In this document: one piece after another, positions 54,956 through 64,000 of the stretch | Layout of the letters: each line of letters starts with the position of its first letter | How positions within the stretch are numbered: position 1 is the stretch's first letter | NCBI GenBank assembly: GCA_037447655.1 | Contig: JBBHKE010003455.1 | Span: forward strand, 363,697 to 427,696 | Reading direction: 5' to 3' | Origin: Zygnema cylindricum | Taxonomy: Eukaryota; Streptophyta; Zygnematophyceae; Zygnematales; Zygnemataceae | Length of the DNA stretch: 64,000 nucleotides | Program-made: the position numbers and the translations under genes | The notes under the pieces: model-generated | Database searches by the model: none | What the model was told of the DNA's origin: nothing | What the model saw: the letters and a program-made list of their open reading frames with translations, nothing else

Positions 54956-56536
54956 CACCGAACAATTAACGGCGATATTGTGCGTGGAGAGAGTTTGCAC
55001 GTAGTTGTTGATAAGGGCAAAGATATCAATATGGCGTCTCAGGTGCGTTCTCCATCTGCTATTGTTTCTGCCTTGGTTTCCCCTTCTTTCACTTGTTCTC
55101 CTAAGGTTACTGTGCAATACGTTGTTAATTAGAGAGAGAGTGGGAGGGGGAAGAGGGGGAGGGGAAAGAGAATTTTGTCAACTTTTCATGTTTTTCTTAA
55201 ATTAGAGAGAGAGTGGGAGGGGAAGGAGGGGGAGGGGAAAGAGAATTTTGTCAAGTTTTCCTGTTTTTCTTAGTCCAGTGTGGACAAATATCATTTTAGG
55301 AGAGCATGTGTGTGAGTGCATAGTGTCTTCCTTGGATTGTACAACCGCTTATATGCCAAAAGGAATAATTCGTAAAAACATGTCTATTGCTTCTTACTTA
55401 TCTTATCTTCTTACTTATGTGGATTATTATGGATAGGGAATTTTGTGATGAAATACTAGAGTCAGAGTTTATAGGTAAGAATTTTGTTACGTAAAATAAA
55501 AACTACAGTTTACGGATAAGCACATTTTACATATTTTCATGAAATACTCGAATTACATATTTTCATGAAATACTCGAATTACAATTTACAGTTCAGAAAA
55601 TTATTATGTAAAACTGAGGAGCCACCTGAATTGAAATAGGTGCCATTTGATTAGGCGTGTATTTTTGTTGTTTAAAAGTGTGCACCGTGTATCGCTATTA
55701 GAGTTAGTAATTTTTTCGCCACTTTAGGATCTTTTTTCCGTACACCCTTGTCCGATTTTCAATTTGAGATGGCCAATCGGAAGCTGAGTATGTTACCTTT
55801 TAATCGCAACCGTTAGATCCACAATCTGACATGTGTGTACTGAGAAAAGACGTTTTAATTGGCAAAAAAGACATTAACGCTAAAAGCGATTCACGGTGTA
55901 GTTTCGGGTTTGTTTGTTGATGATTCTGTTTAGCTGATATTTTGGGGTGGAAACACAGGTATATTGGTGGTATCAAGGAGAGGAGTGTGAAAGATCAGAT
56001 GAGGCGGGACGAAACGGAAGTTCTTCGCAAAGCTGTTCATGGCATGCTCCCTCGTTATCGCCTGCGTGATGTAATGCCTTCCGCTGATTTAGTCATCCTT
56101 CTCATTTTATATCTGGCGTTGTTATCTTTTAATGTTTTTGTATGAGCTCGGTTACTGAAGCTGAAGCTGCCTGTCGTGTCAGTGTGTTTAACGTGTACAA
56201 GTCTTATAGTCGTCTTCTTCTTGTTTGGCATCAGCTTCTCAGGATGCGGTCTTTGCAGTATCATACGACTTCTGTAAGAGGTGTAAGAGGTATGAGGTAT
56301 ATGCAGGTAACAGCTCAGTGACAAATATGTGAAATGTGTAATTCCAGGATCGTACGAGGAAGCTGCGATTGTTTCCTGGCGTTGCCCATCCTTTCGCTGA
56401 ACAGGCGTTAGAGCAACCAGAGAGGAATGTGCGAGAGTTACGGCCTCGAGAAAAATGCGCTCTCCGAAGAAAGCAGGGTAGCGCGTCAGAAGGGCAACAG
56501 CTGTCAGAAGAGCCACGAGGAGTGACAAAGCTATGA
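54956..56536 (+). CDS. Organellar (mitochondrial-type) ribosomal protein L13, partial exon model
   Basis: The last two exons are clear: 55958-56070 (possibly from 55933) encodes YIGGIKERSVKDQMRRD and VLRKAVHGMLPRYRLRD; 56348-56536 continues DRTRKLRLFPGVAHPF to the stop at 56534-56536. The join is in phase 0 with GT at 56071 and AG before 56348. The pattern is that of bacterial-type L13 from organelles, a large-subunit ribosomal protein. A likely earlier exon, 54956-55042 (VVVDKGKDINMAS), is less certain, and at least one exon and the N-terminus are not found. The C-terminus after the core is longer than I would expect. Confidence 0.7.
55127..55271. repeat. 73-bp tandem repeat, two copies
   Basis: The unit starting AATTAGAGAGAGAGTGGGAG and including AGAGAATTTTGTCAA occurs at 55127-55199 and 55200-55271. 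It is intronic to the L13 model. Confidence 0.92.
55683..55898. mobile_element. MITE copy 4
   Basis: 216 bp with termini CACCGTGTATCGCTATTAG and, at the right, CTAAAAGCGATTCACGGTG. TA follows at 55899-55900; the left flank is TG (a changed TA). It lies in an L13 intron. Confidence 0.78.
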
Positions 56537-56856
56537 GGAGGTAGAAGCAGGAAAAGCAAAGGATTAACCGCAGCAGAGTTTAGCACTTGCGGCAAGTATC
56601 CAGGTTTTTCTTTAGTATTAGTGCATGGAAGTTGATTGGTACATTAGCCTTTGGTTAACTCTTTATATCCTATGACTATTTCACACGAAAGTGCTGGGAA
56701 TTAGTGATTTGTATCTGTTTTCTAAGAAGCCTTTATTTTGTTGCCCCTGGGCGAAAGGAAGTTTGGAAACCTGTCAGTGCTCCGGTTTGGATTGATGGTT
56801 GTTTTCTAAGACTTTCAGGTAAGCATAATATCAAGAAATTTGTGAGGGGGGCCAAA

Positions 56857-58892
56857 ATGGAAGGGGGCATAGAGAGTTACCTAGAAGATGAGGGGGAGGA
56901 TTTGAGTTGGGACACGTGGGCTGTTTCATGTTTTGATTTCCTTGGTCGTGGCTTTGTGGGAGATGTTCTTGTGGAGACAGGTAAGGACCACTTTGTAGCA
57001 AAATCTGTGAGGAATGAGAAGAGGGCATGTTTAGGGGCAAACATAAGTTCAAGGCAGAGTGAGGAGGGGAAGTCTGACAGCCCATCGATGAAAGGTTTAG
57101 CAGGCAGTTCCAGAGTGGAGGAGAGTTTAAATGGTCATAAAGGCCGTGCAATAAGAGTATGGACTTTTTGGATAATGTCTGTTAGTGTGCTCATTGCCGC
57201 AGTAGGGTTAGGCATTGGTTTTCGCAATGGGCAACTAGGATTTTACACTTACAGGGTTCAAATGCTTTGCAATGGCTGGATATGGTTGATGAAGAACTCT
57301 TTGTCGTTGGTGGGAAATAGTGGCGAGTTCAACATTTCTTCCCCTCTATCTTCTCAGCCTCTCAGTGCACCATTGCTCTGGATGGCACCGTTCACATCAG
57401 GGGGTGGGTACTCTTCCGAAGCCATATCGTTTGTGACGGCCTTGGTATTGACAGGTCGGGTCCAGAGGCTCCGAGTTGAGCAGCATGGAGACGCTGTCAG
57501 TATGGAGTTTTGGGAGGGACTTCCAGCCGCCACGCAGAAGCTTCTGCAAGCCGCGGCACGTGTGCGTGTGGATCTGTCAGAATCCATTATAATATGCCAC
57601 AGCGAGCCAGGCGCATGGCATCCGCCCCTTTATCAGACCTTCCCATGTCCACCTAACGGGTATAGGACAGCACGTTACGTGATTGGACGGACCATGTTTG
57701 AGACCGACAGAGTTAATCCCAATCATGTGGATCGTTGTAACAGGATGGATGAGGTAGGCCTTATATCTCCCACCGTACTTTAGAGTTTCACATAGTTCTC
57801 AGTGAGCATTTGTTGCTCACATACAGTTTTTTTGGTTGACGTTGATTGTGATTGCATGTGACTCGATGTCAACTGGGCACAGGACGGGCCGATCTTAGAT
57901 ATGACTGTAGACTCTTCCAGCAAGTTATGGGAAGTTGTAATCAAGTCAACTCTTCCAGCAAGTTATGGGAAGTTGTAAATCAAGTAAGAGATTTCGATGC
58001 CTGATAAGAAGCAAATGGTGCGTGAATCTTTTGGCAGATCTGGGTCCCTACGGACTTCCACATGGCAACATTTGCTCGGAGTGGGGTGAACTCGTCAAAG
58101 CTCGTGAAGATTGTGGAGGCAGTGGATGTCGATTTTTTTGATCCTGCCGTGGCAACGGCTTTAGAGCTTTCAGCTTTTCAACGACTTGTCGGTCCTGATC
58201 TGCAGCAGGGCAACCATCAGGTGGAGAAAGAAACGTTTGTGTTTTTGAGCATTTTTAAGTGGGAGAAGCGGAAAGGCTGGGATTTGCTCGTTCAAAGTTA
58301 CTTGGAAGAGTTTTCTGCGGCGGATAATACCGTCTTATATCTCCTCACAAACCCTTTCCACTCGGATGTGGATTTTGGTCGGAAGATTGGGGATTTTATC
58401 AGAGAGCTGGAGCTCCAAAAGCCGGCCGAGGGATGGGCGCGAGTCCTCATACAGGACCACCACATACCTCAAACTGACTTGCCAGGGTTGTATAAAGCAG
58501 CAAATGCCTTTGTCCTCCCTTCACGAGGAGAAGGATGGGGACGGCCCCATGTGGAAGCCATGGCTATGGGCCTCCCTGTTATTGCTACAAATTGGTCGGG
58601 CATGACGGAGTACATGAGGGAGGAAAACAGCTATCCTCTCGAAGTAGAAGCATTAGAAGAAGTGAGTGAGGGGCCGTTTAAGGGACACTTGTGGGCCAAA
58701 CCGTCGGGTGTGGCACTGAAGGGTCTCATGCGCCGAGTTTTTGAAAAACGAGAAGAGGCAGCTACTAAAGGGCGCAAGGGAAGGAAAGACATGGTTGAGA
58801 AATATGGACCAGAGGTGGTGGCCAAACAGGTCTTAGACCGCTTAAGGGCCATTGAGTGGTCCTTGGAAACTGGCGGAAAGCGTGAATCCTAG
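56857..58892 (+). CDS. GT4-type glycosyltransferase, type II membrane protein, two exons
   Basis: The join 56857-57753 and 58038-58892 (284-bp intron, GT at 57754, AG at 58036-58037, phase 0) gives 583 residues. The ATG at 56857 has a good context (CCAAAATGG); the frame is open further up to 56704, but an upstream CAG/GTAAGC site suggests leader splicing. Residues 101-122 form one membrane anchor, as in Golgi enzymes. WMAPFTSGGGYSSEAISF begins the lumenal N domain. The second exon shows FVFLSIFKWEKRKGWDLL and the GT4 EX7E motif (E464, E472 in EGWGRPHVE), then GLPVIATNWSG. It should transfer a sugar from a nucleotide-sugar donor; the acceptor is unknown. A broken copy is at 1-613. Confidence 0.85.
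57754..58037 (+). other. Intron of the glycosyltransferase gene
   Basis: Bounded by GTAGGC and TTGGCAG. It contains a 28-bp direct repeat (TCAACTCTTCCAGCAAGTTA and following, near 57910-57980). Confidence 0.8.
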
Positions 58893-59480
58893 TGCTCACA
58901 TGACTGATTTGGTTATTACACTGCCGACATTTGACCCTCGTTTTTGAAGGTTAATCGTACAATTCCGACAGTTTTTTGGGAAAGTCTCGCACACCGTTCA
59001 ACCGAAAACTGTACTATGATTCACCCTCAACATCACGGCAAATTTCTTCAATGTAAGATATTTTGTGACATGTAATTTTGGGCTGTTGGTTTTTGGTATA
59101 CATTTCATTTAGCTGCGGGCACCTTTATCCACACCAAAAACTGGGCTTAGATGTTGTTATTGCAAGTTAGTAGCTTTTGTCAAAGATCATTAAGGATCGT
59201 CAAAGGTCAGTTAGCAGGAAGTGAAAGGGAAAGGAAGGGAAGGAAGTGGAACTTCCACTCTTGTGCGATTGTAATAAGGCAAGAGACAATGAGCTACAGT
59301 CTTCAAATGATCCTTGAACGTTTAATTGACCATCTTGTCTAATTGTAAATCCTCGGAACTAGCAAGTCAAAACTTTCCTTTTTGAATCTGTAATGAAAGT
59401 CGAGTGTGTTTTAGAATGACTGGTAGTATTGAGTTTTACATATCTTTTCTACTGGGTGGGTTTTGCAATGTGTAACTATT

Positions 59481-59948
59481 TTGGTATGAGAATATTACCA
59501 GTTGCAAATTTTGTTATTCAGCGTAAATGTCTTATTTAGAAATAATCACGAACTCAAAATATTGTTACTATAGCCTCAAGGATCTTATTTATATCAGGTA
59601 CCGTGATAGGAAAGTACACAATACTTTGGGCTTACCAGCCACGATATTTCACGGAGAGATTGATTCGAGCATGTGCCGAACTCCCTAAAGTCTGCAAATA
59701 CTTCCACATACCTTTCCAATCGGGGGATAACACTGTTCTCAAGGTGCAGCATGAAACCTTCGTATTTGCAGGTTAGAGAGATTATTGTGCCCCGGATTTT
59801 TTTGGTATGAGAATATTACCTGTTGCAAATTTTGTTATTCAATGTAAATGTATTTTTTAGAAAAAATCACGAACTCAAAATATTGTTACTCTAGCCGCAA
59901 GGATCTTGTTTATATCAGGTACCGTGATAGGAAAGTACTCGATAAAGT
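59481..59948. repeat. Tandem segment flanking a captured exon
   Basis: The 137-bp sequence starting TTGGTATGAGAATATTACC appears at 59481-59617 and again at 59812-59948, with about 190 bp of foreign sequence between. Copy A of the flank has one unit only. Confidence 0.85.
59639..59743 (+). pseudogene. Orphan exon of a miaB-type tRNA methylthiotransferase
   Basis: 105 bp bounded by TTACCAG and AAG/GTGCAG. It encodes 35 residues with [19 protein letters not shown] and [14 protein letters not shown]. The HxPxQSG motif is typical of the radical-SAM enzymes MiaB/CDK5RAP1 that add a methylthio group to A37 of tRNAs. The wording is closest to cyanobacterial MiaB, which suggests a plastid-targeted gene. 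No other exon of this gene is visible nearby, so it is a captured piece and not a gene. Confidence 0.75.
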
Positions 59949-60506
59949 TTAAGATATTGCGTGCACTAATCAATCTAAACATATTGAGCATCCACATATC
60001 TTTTAGGGTGATATCGAATACGTATTGTGTCGTTGGGTGTGCGATATTTTTTGTGATGGAAAACAAAATGTTTTGAGGAGTGGTGTATCGTGGCCTTTGC
60101 TGATAACCGACATGTACCCTTTTTTTAGCGACCGATAATCGATATTTATCGATCCGTACTTCATTCGTACGGTTCCGCATTGCGTACCGAAAGTGCCGTA
60201 CCTAAATGTAGAATTTTTTTTTGAACACCCTTCCCCCCCAGCAGAGCCAGCCCTTGCCCCCCCGATGAGGTATATCGGTTGTCGTCTCCTGTATAGCAGC
60301 ATTTATCAGTGATAATTACTGAAAATGATGTGTCGTAATTTATCGCTCCCCTTTTTAGTGACGATAACTGATACATCGGTAATAAGACTTATCGCCAAAA
60401 GGAAACTCACTAATACACAACAATAGTTTTGAGTGGCTAAAAAAACATTAACAGCAATGCAACGTGTGGTTATTGTATTTTTATTGCTTGAATTGACAAT
60501 GGGTGT

Positions 60507-60540
60507 TCGCATTTCTGAGACCTCCATAGGTCCTCAGGAT
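60507..60540 (-). mobile_element. Stub of a CopA-type LTR
   Basis: CATTTCTGAGACCTCCATAG followed by GTCCTCAGGATGTG equals the LTR end at 2967-3000. It sits at the same place in both duplicated flanks, then is cut off by unrelated sequence. Confidence 0.7.
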
Positions 60541-60592
60541 GTGTGGGGACTATCGGATGCTAAAAACTGCCACAATACCCGACTGATATTCG

Positions 60593-60703
60593 ATGCCAAC
60601 CCCGGAAGAGATCTTCGACTCTCTTGCTGGGGCCACAATATACTCCACCCTTGAGAATGGGTTTCACCAAATTGCGATGGAACCGAAGCACCGGGAGAGG
60701 ACT
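60593..60703 (+). pseudogene. Ty3/Gypsy reverse transcriptase fragment
   Basis: The plus frame reads MPTPEEIFDSLAGATIYSTL, then NGFHQIAMEPKHRER. This matches the Gypsy RT block (P.P..eelfd.L.GA..FS.LDL..GFhQI) with two codons missing before the G. No LTR or other Gypsy part is nearby. It is the only Gypsy sequence I can see in the window. Confidence 0.72.
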
Positions 60704-60849
60704 GAACATGTACACTAGCTTTGATCTTAGCGGAAGAGTAGATCATTGACAACGAGGGAAGAATCCATCGATAAAAGCTTTGACTTTCCAATTCTAAAAC
60801 AACCGTTCGTGGAATCAAAACAGAAGTAATGGTTGATAGAGGAGGGGAG

Positions 60850-62640
60850 ATGATGGTCATCTTATATGTCGGCATTGTGGAAAGCTAAGTCATACAAAGA
60901 ATAAAGGGCTTCCGGGGAACTCAAAAGGAGGAGAGGCTTAACTGAGGAGACGGGGAGCAAGAAGTGCTCCTCGACAAACTCTTTAAGGAGATACCAATAG
61001 AAATGAAGCTATCTTTTGTAAGGAGCACATGTGCTTGCCAAACGCAACCTGGAGCCTCTAAAGATGGATGGAGAATGGATACCGGAGCTGGCTCACAAAT
61101 GTGTACGGGTTGTCATGAGTATATACTTTTGAAGGTGATTTCACCAATTAAAGTTTTATGTGACAATCAAATCAATGAGGTGTGCAAAGCAAAAAGGAGA
61201 GTAAAACTCATTTATAAGATATATAGAAATGATGTTGGTGGAGTGTTAGAAGGTATTCTTTTACATCTTTATTTTAGCACCAAGGTTTTGAAGTTGTTAT
61301 AAAAAATGAGCATGCAGCTAGCATGGATGGAAAAGTGGCAACAATGGAAGTCGAAGGAAAAAAAAACATGTTGGACTTGGTCCTTGTTGCTAATGGAAAT
61401 AAATAAAAGATTTTTACTCCATTTTCATATGTGATTATGAATTATGGCATTTGAGATTGGCCCATGTGCATTATACCTAGTTGGAGAAAATGGTAGCTGA
61501 GTGGAAAGAGTCAGAAATGATATGGAAAAAGGAAAGGCGGCATATAATGGATGTGTGAAACGTAAAAATCATCAACTAAATTTTCCTAAAGAATGACCTA
61601 CTAGAAATTGACATGATACTAAAACTTGGGTGGCGATTTTATTAAAAAGCGCGATGCTAAACCATCTGAGTCCATGGGAACAAAATGAAGTAGCATTTCT
61701 AAAACTGAAAGAACCACATGAGAAGGGAAAAAACAAAAAGGAAAATCAAGGCAAAACCGACGAAAATACGAAAGGATGGCAAGGAAATCGAAAATACCCA
61801 AAACGTAGTGCAGGAGGAAAAGACGAAATAGGAGAGATCCAGAGGTACACAGTTACCGGGAGTAGGAGCTGTCGCGTAGTGCAAGAGGAAAGAACCTATC
61901 ATCGGCTATATGTACCCTATTTGCCAAAATAGAATGGAGTTGCAACCGAAATCAGTCGAACCCATATTGGATGTCCCTAAGAAAAACCGAGTAAGTGCTT
62001 AGTCTGTGATTGGAAAGACACCCTTTGAAATGTGGGTAGACAAGAAATATGTAATTTGTGGAGTGTTTGGTAGCAAGGGTTATAGTCTAAATAATGATTC
62101 CAAAGAGCGGAAAAGAGAACTGGAGGTTATGTTTAGAATACTAGAAGGCTATGATGACCAATCCAAAGGCTATAGTTCAGGCTATAATTAAGTTATAGGC
62201 TTTATGAAAGAGATACTAGAATAGTCAAAACCATCATAGTAAAAAAAAAAAAATGTGCATATGGTCACACATTCTGAGAACATAAATAAATAAAAGGTCA
62301 CACTTCATTGAGCAATTAGATTTTGAAAAAATGGCTCAAAAAGGAAATTGCAAAGAGGTGAAAAAAAAGAAACTTACAATGGTAGAACAAGAAGAGTTAA
62401 TGAGTACACCATTTGACTCTTCACAAGAATCAAAAGGACCAATTTTGTGATTGAGGGGAACGAACCCATCCATACGAGTATCGGTTTTCCTAGTGGAGGG
62501 GAAACGAGCCCAAGGAGCAAAGGTGATAAACTGGATGTATGCATCCCTTAACTTTGCATGGAGCATTAGCATTAAAGGAGGATACAAACAATCATTTGTG
62601 AAACATGCAAGATATTGCAACTGTTGAAGGTAAATTATTC
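60850..62640 (+). pseudogene. CopD Copia remnant: zinc knuckle, protease, pre-integrase, integrase end
   Basis: A zinc knuckle without its last Cys (CRHCGKLSHTKNK, about 60869-60907). Protease DGWRMDTGAGSQMC (about 61063-61104) with Asp kept. Pre-integrase LWHLRLAHVHYT followed by a stop and LEKMVAEW (61443-61503). The integrase end KTPFEMWVDKKYV, FGSKGYSLNNDS and ILEGYDDQSKGY (62006-62190). The linker has no clear end. It is distinct from CopA-C in wording and closer to common plant Copia. Confidence 0.75.
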
Positions 62641-63190
62641 CTTACAAAACTATATGTTAAGTTTGAAAACGCAAAACATTTCTACGTGACAACATATTAT
62701 AACTTATGACAACATCTATTTGATTTGTTGTAGAGTCTCCTAAAAGAACAAAAAAACTATAGAGTCTTCAAATATGATGTTTTCCAGATTTCGTGCGGTA
62801 TTATTTGACTTTCTGGCCAATTATTACCCGTGCGAAATTTCCAAATTTAGAGTTCCTTTTCGAGGCGCTCTACACCATCCTCACCCCTTTGACTATTTTT
62901 TACCTCAACCAACTAAACCGACAATGAATTATATTGCAATATTTTATGAAAACAACAATTGTATGGAGTAATAACCCAATACCAAAACAGTTCGAAAGAT
63001 CTAAACAGTTAAGAACTCCATCGATTGAGAACTCTCTGGTAACGATGAGAACGTTCAAAGGCCTTCCAAAAAAAAAAATGGCTCAAAATCCTAGCTTTTC
63101 TGTGAGACAAAAGAGACAAGAAAAACAAAGGTTTGTCACATTTTGTCACAAGACTAATTTAAGACAAGGGCTAAAACGCCATAAAATAAC
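62641..63190. other. Stretch without recognisable gene
   Basis: The frames at 62774-62971 and 62934-63368 show no domain; the latter runs into CCCT repeats. Confidence 0.5.
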
Positions 63191-63595
63191 CCTCGCCCTC
63201 CTTCCCTCCATCCCTTCTCCCTCCCTCCCAATTCTTCTCTCACTCCTCTCCCTCCTTCCCTCCTCACCACGTTCTTACTCCACCTCACTTCTTAACTCCC
63301 TTAACACACGAAAACACCGACACCTTATTATTGAACCCGACATCACAATCACACTAATACCCCACTAATACCCTCCACCGGTCTTCGATAGATACACTCC
63401 CTTCCCTCCATACGTCCCTCCCTCCCTCCCTCCCTCCCTCCCTCCTCCCTCCCTCCCTCTCATTGCTTCCCTCCCTCCTTACCTCATCATAACTCGCCCT
63501 TCTCACTTCTTCACTCCCTCCCTCCCTCCCTCCCTCTCATTGCTTCCCTCCCTCCTTACCTCATCATAACTCGCCCTTCTCACTTCTTCACTCCC
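63191..63595. repeat. CCCT-rich low-complexity tract with a tandem unit
   Basis: CCCT/CCTT runs. A unit of about 75 bp containing CTCATTGCTTCCCTCCCTCC and ACCTCATCATAACTCGCCC occurs twice (about 63455-63528 and 63532-63600). Confidence 0.85.
63284..63413 (-). pseudogene. Degenerate duplicate of the EGF-like exon end
   Basis: The minus strand reads CDCDVGFNNKVSVFSCVKGV and ends in KK and a stop. This matches CNCNAGFNNKVAAFTCVKGV at the end of the exon 63580-63880. An extra 11-base repeat (around 63360-63371) shifts the frame upstream. It is a partial tandem copy of the last exon. Confidence 0.78.
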
Positions 63596-63880
63596 TTAAC
63601 GCACGTAAACGCCGCCACCTTATTGTTGAATCCGGCGTTACAGTTACACTTAAACCCTCCGCCGGTCTTCGGTACGCACACGCCCTTCCCTCCACACGTG
63701 CCTCCGACCTGTGTAGCGTTACAAAACGCGTTGCATTCCGCGTTTCTCTTTTGTTGGTACACGATGCAGTTGGAGGGGAGGGCGGAGGGAGCGAGGAGGC
63801 AATTTCGCTGAAGCTTCTCGCAGAAAGGCGCGCCGTTGGGCGTACGGATGATGCCGTTGAAGTAGTTGCTGGAGATATCG
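63580..63880 (-). CDS. Last exon of an LRR plus EGF-like, cysteine-rich protein
   Basis: Minus strand, beginning after CTCCAG (AG complement at 63881-63882) and ending at the stop 63580-63582. It opens with DISSNYFNGII, the end of a plant-type leucine-rich repeat. A cysteine-rich part follows (FCEKLQRNCL, SNCIVYQQ, ECNAFCNAT) and then an EGF-like module (CGGKGVC, KCNCNAGF). Such proteins are usually secreted or cell-surface. Earlier exons lie beyond the window; the G-rich tract 63890-64000 would be its pyrimidine-rich intron end. The function is not known. Confidence 0.7.
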
Positions 63881-63889
63881 CTGGAGGGC

Positions 63890-64000
63890 GGGGAGGGAGA
63901 GAGAGGGAGAGGGAGGGTGGGGACAGGAGGGGAGAGGAGGGGAGGGGGGGGGAGGGGGGGGGAGGGGGGAGGGGGGAGGGGGGGGGAGGGGGGGGGAGGG
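63890..64000. repeat. G-rich low-complexity tract at the window end
   Basis: Nearly pure GGGGA/GGGAG on the plus strand, hence C/T on the minus strand, directly upstream of the acceptor of the LRR/EGF exon. Confidence 0.9.

Larger units (their letters stand above)
58893..60506 (+). repeat. Duplicated 3' flank of the glycosyltransferase gene, copy B
   Basis: Matches 614-2966 except for the missing solo LTR (empty site TTAGT at 59167-59171) and an extra tandem segment (59481-59948) that contains a miaB exon. It includes short repeats of TTATCGAT/GATAACCGA type near 60100-60390 in both arms. It has no gene of its own. Confidence 0.85.

Noticed and set aside
61619-61932. Plus-strand 100-codon lysine-rich frame in CopD
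   Set aside because: Sits where integrase coding is expected but in another frame; low-complexity K/E content, no domain.

Overview
The window looks like nuclear DNA of a land plant or a streptophyte alga. It has spliced genes with GT/AG introns, plant-type Copia retrotransposons, a plant hAT transposon and a relative of the plant silicon/arsenite efflux carrier LSI2. It also has an organelle-type ribosomal protein L13 gene, an exon of a cyanobacterial-type miaB gene, and a gene end joining a leucine-rich repeat to an EGF-like domain. The last combination, together with the density of decayed Copia elements, hints at a charophyte alga or bryophyte, but the species cannot be read from the sequence. 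There are two assembly gaps (24566-24575 and 37875-38497).

Layout. 1-2966 is a broken copy of a glycosyltransferase gene end plus its 3' flank. 2967-34337 is almost solid LTR retrotransposon. I separate four Copia groups: CopA, CopB, CopC and CopD (working names). 34338-38736 is AT-rich and gene-poor, with a Harbinger-like element, a foldback and a large gap. 38737-44730 is a CopA copy with inverted LTR pieces and a captured LINE-like reverse transcriptase fragment. 44767-51866 (minus strand) is an LSI2-like gene carrying a frameshift and an in-frame stop; a complete hAT transposon (45538-48396) sits in its last intron. 54956-56536 holds exons of an organellar L13 gene. 56857-58892 is an apparently intact two-exon type II membrane glycosyltransferase. 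58893-60506 repeats the 3' flank seen at 614-2966. 60593-62640 holds Gypsy and CopD remains. 63580-63880 is the last exon of an LRR/EGF-like gene on the minus strand.

The retrotransposon block can be dated in relative order. A CopA element (12273-34337) was entered by a CopB element (14705-28657), which was entered by a CopC composite (18544-27799). Solo LTRs with clean 5-bp target duplications and TA-flanked MITEs landed in several layers, and related empty sites inside the same window confirm several of these insertions.

The most unusual features are in CopA. Its primer binding site, GGTTATGGGCCCACC, matches the anticodon arm of initiator tRNA-Met rather than the tRNA 3' end. The gag start codon lies in the last 20 bases of the 5' LTR, so the primer site is translated. 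Its LTRs also carry a tRNA-like block in antisense orientation. CopB, in the same locus, uses the ordinary 3'-end site.
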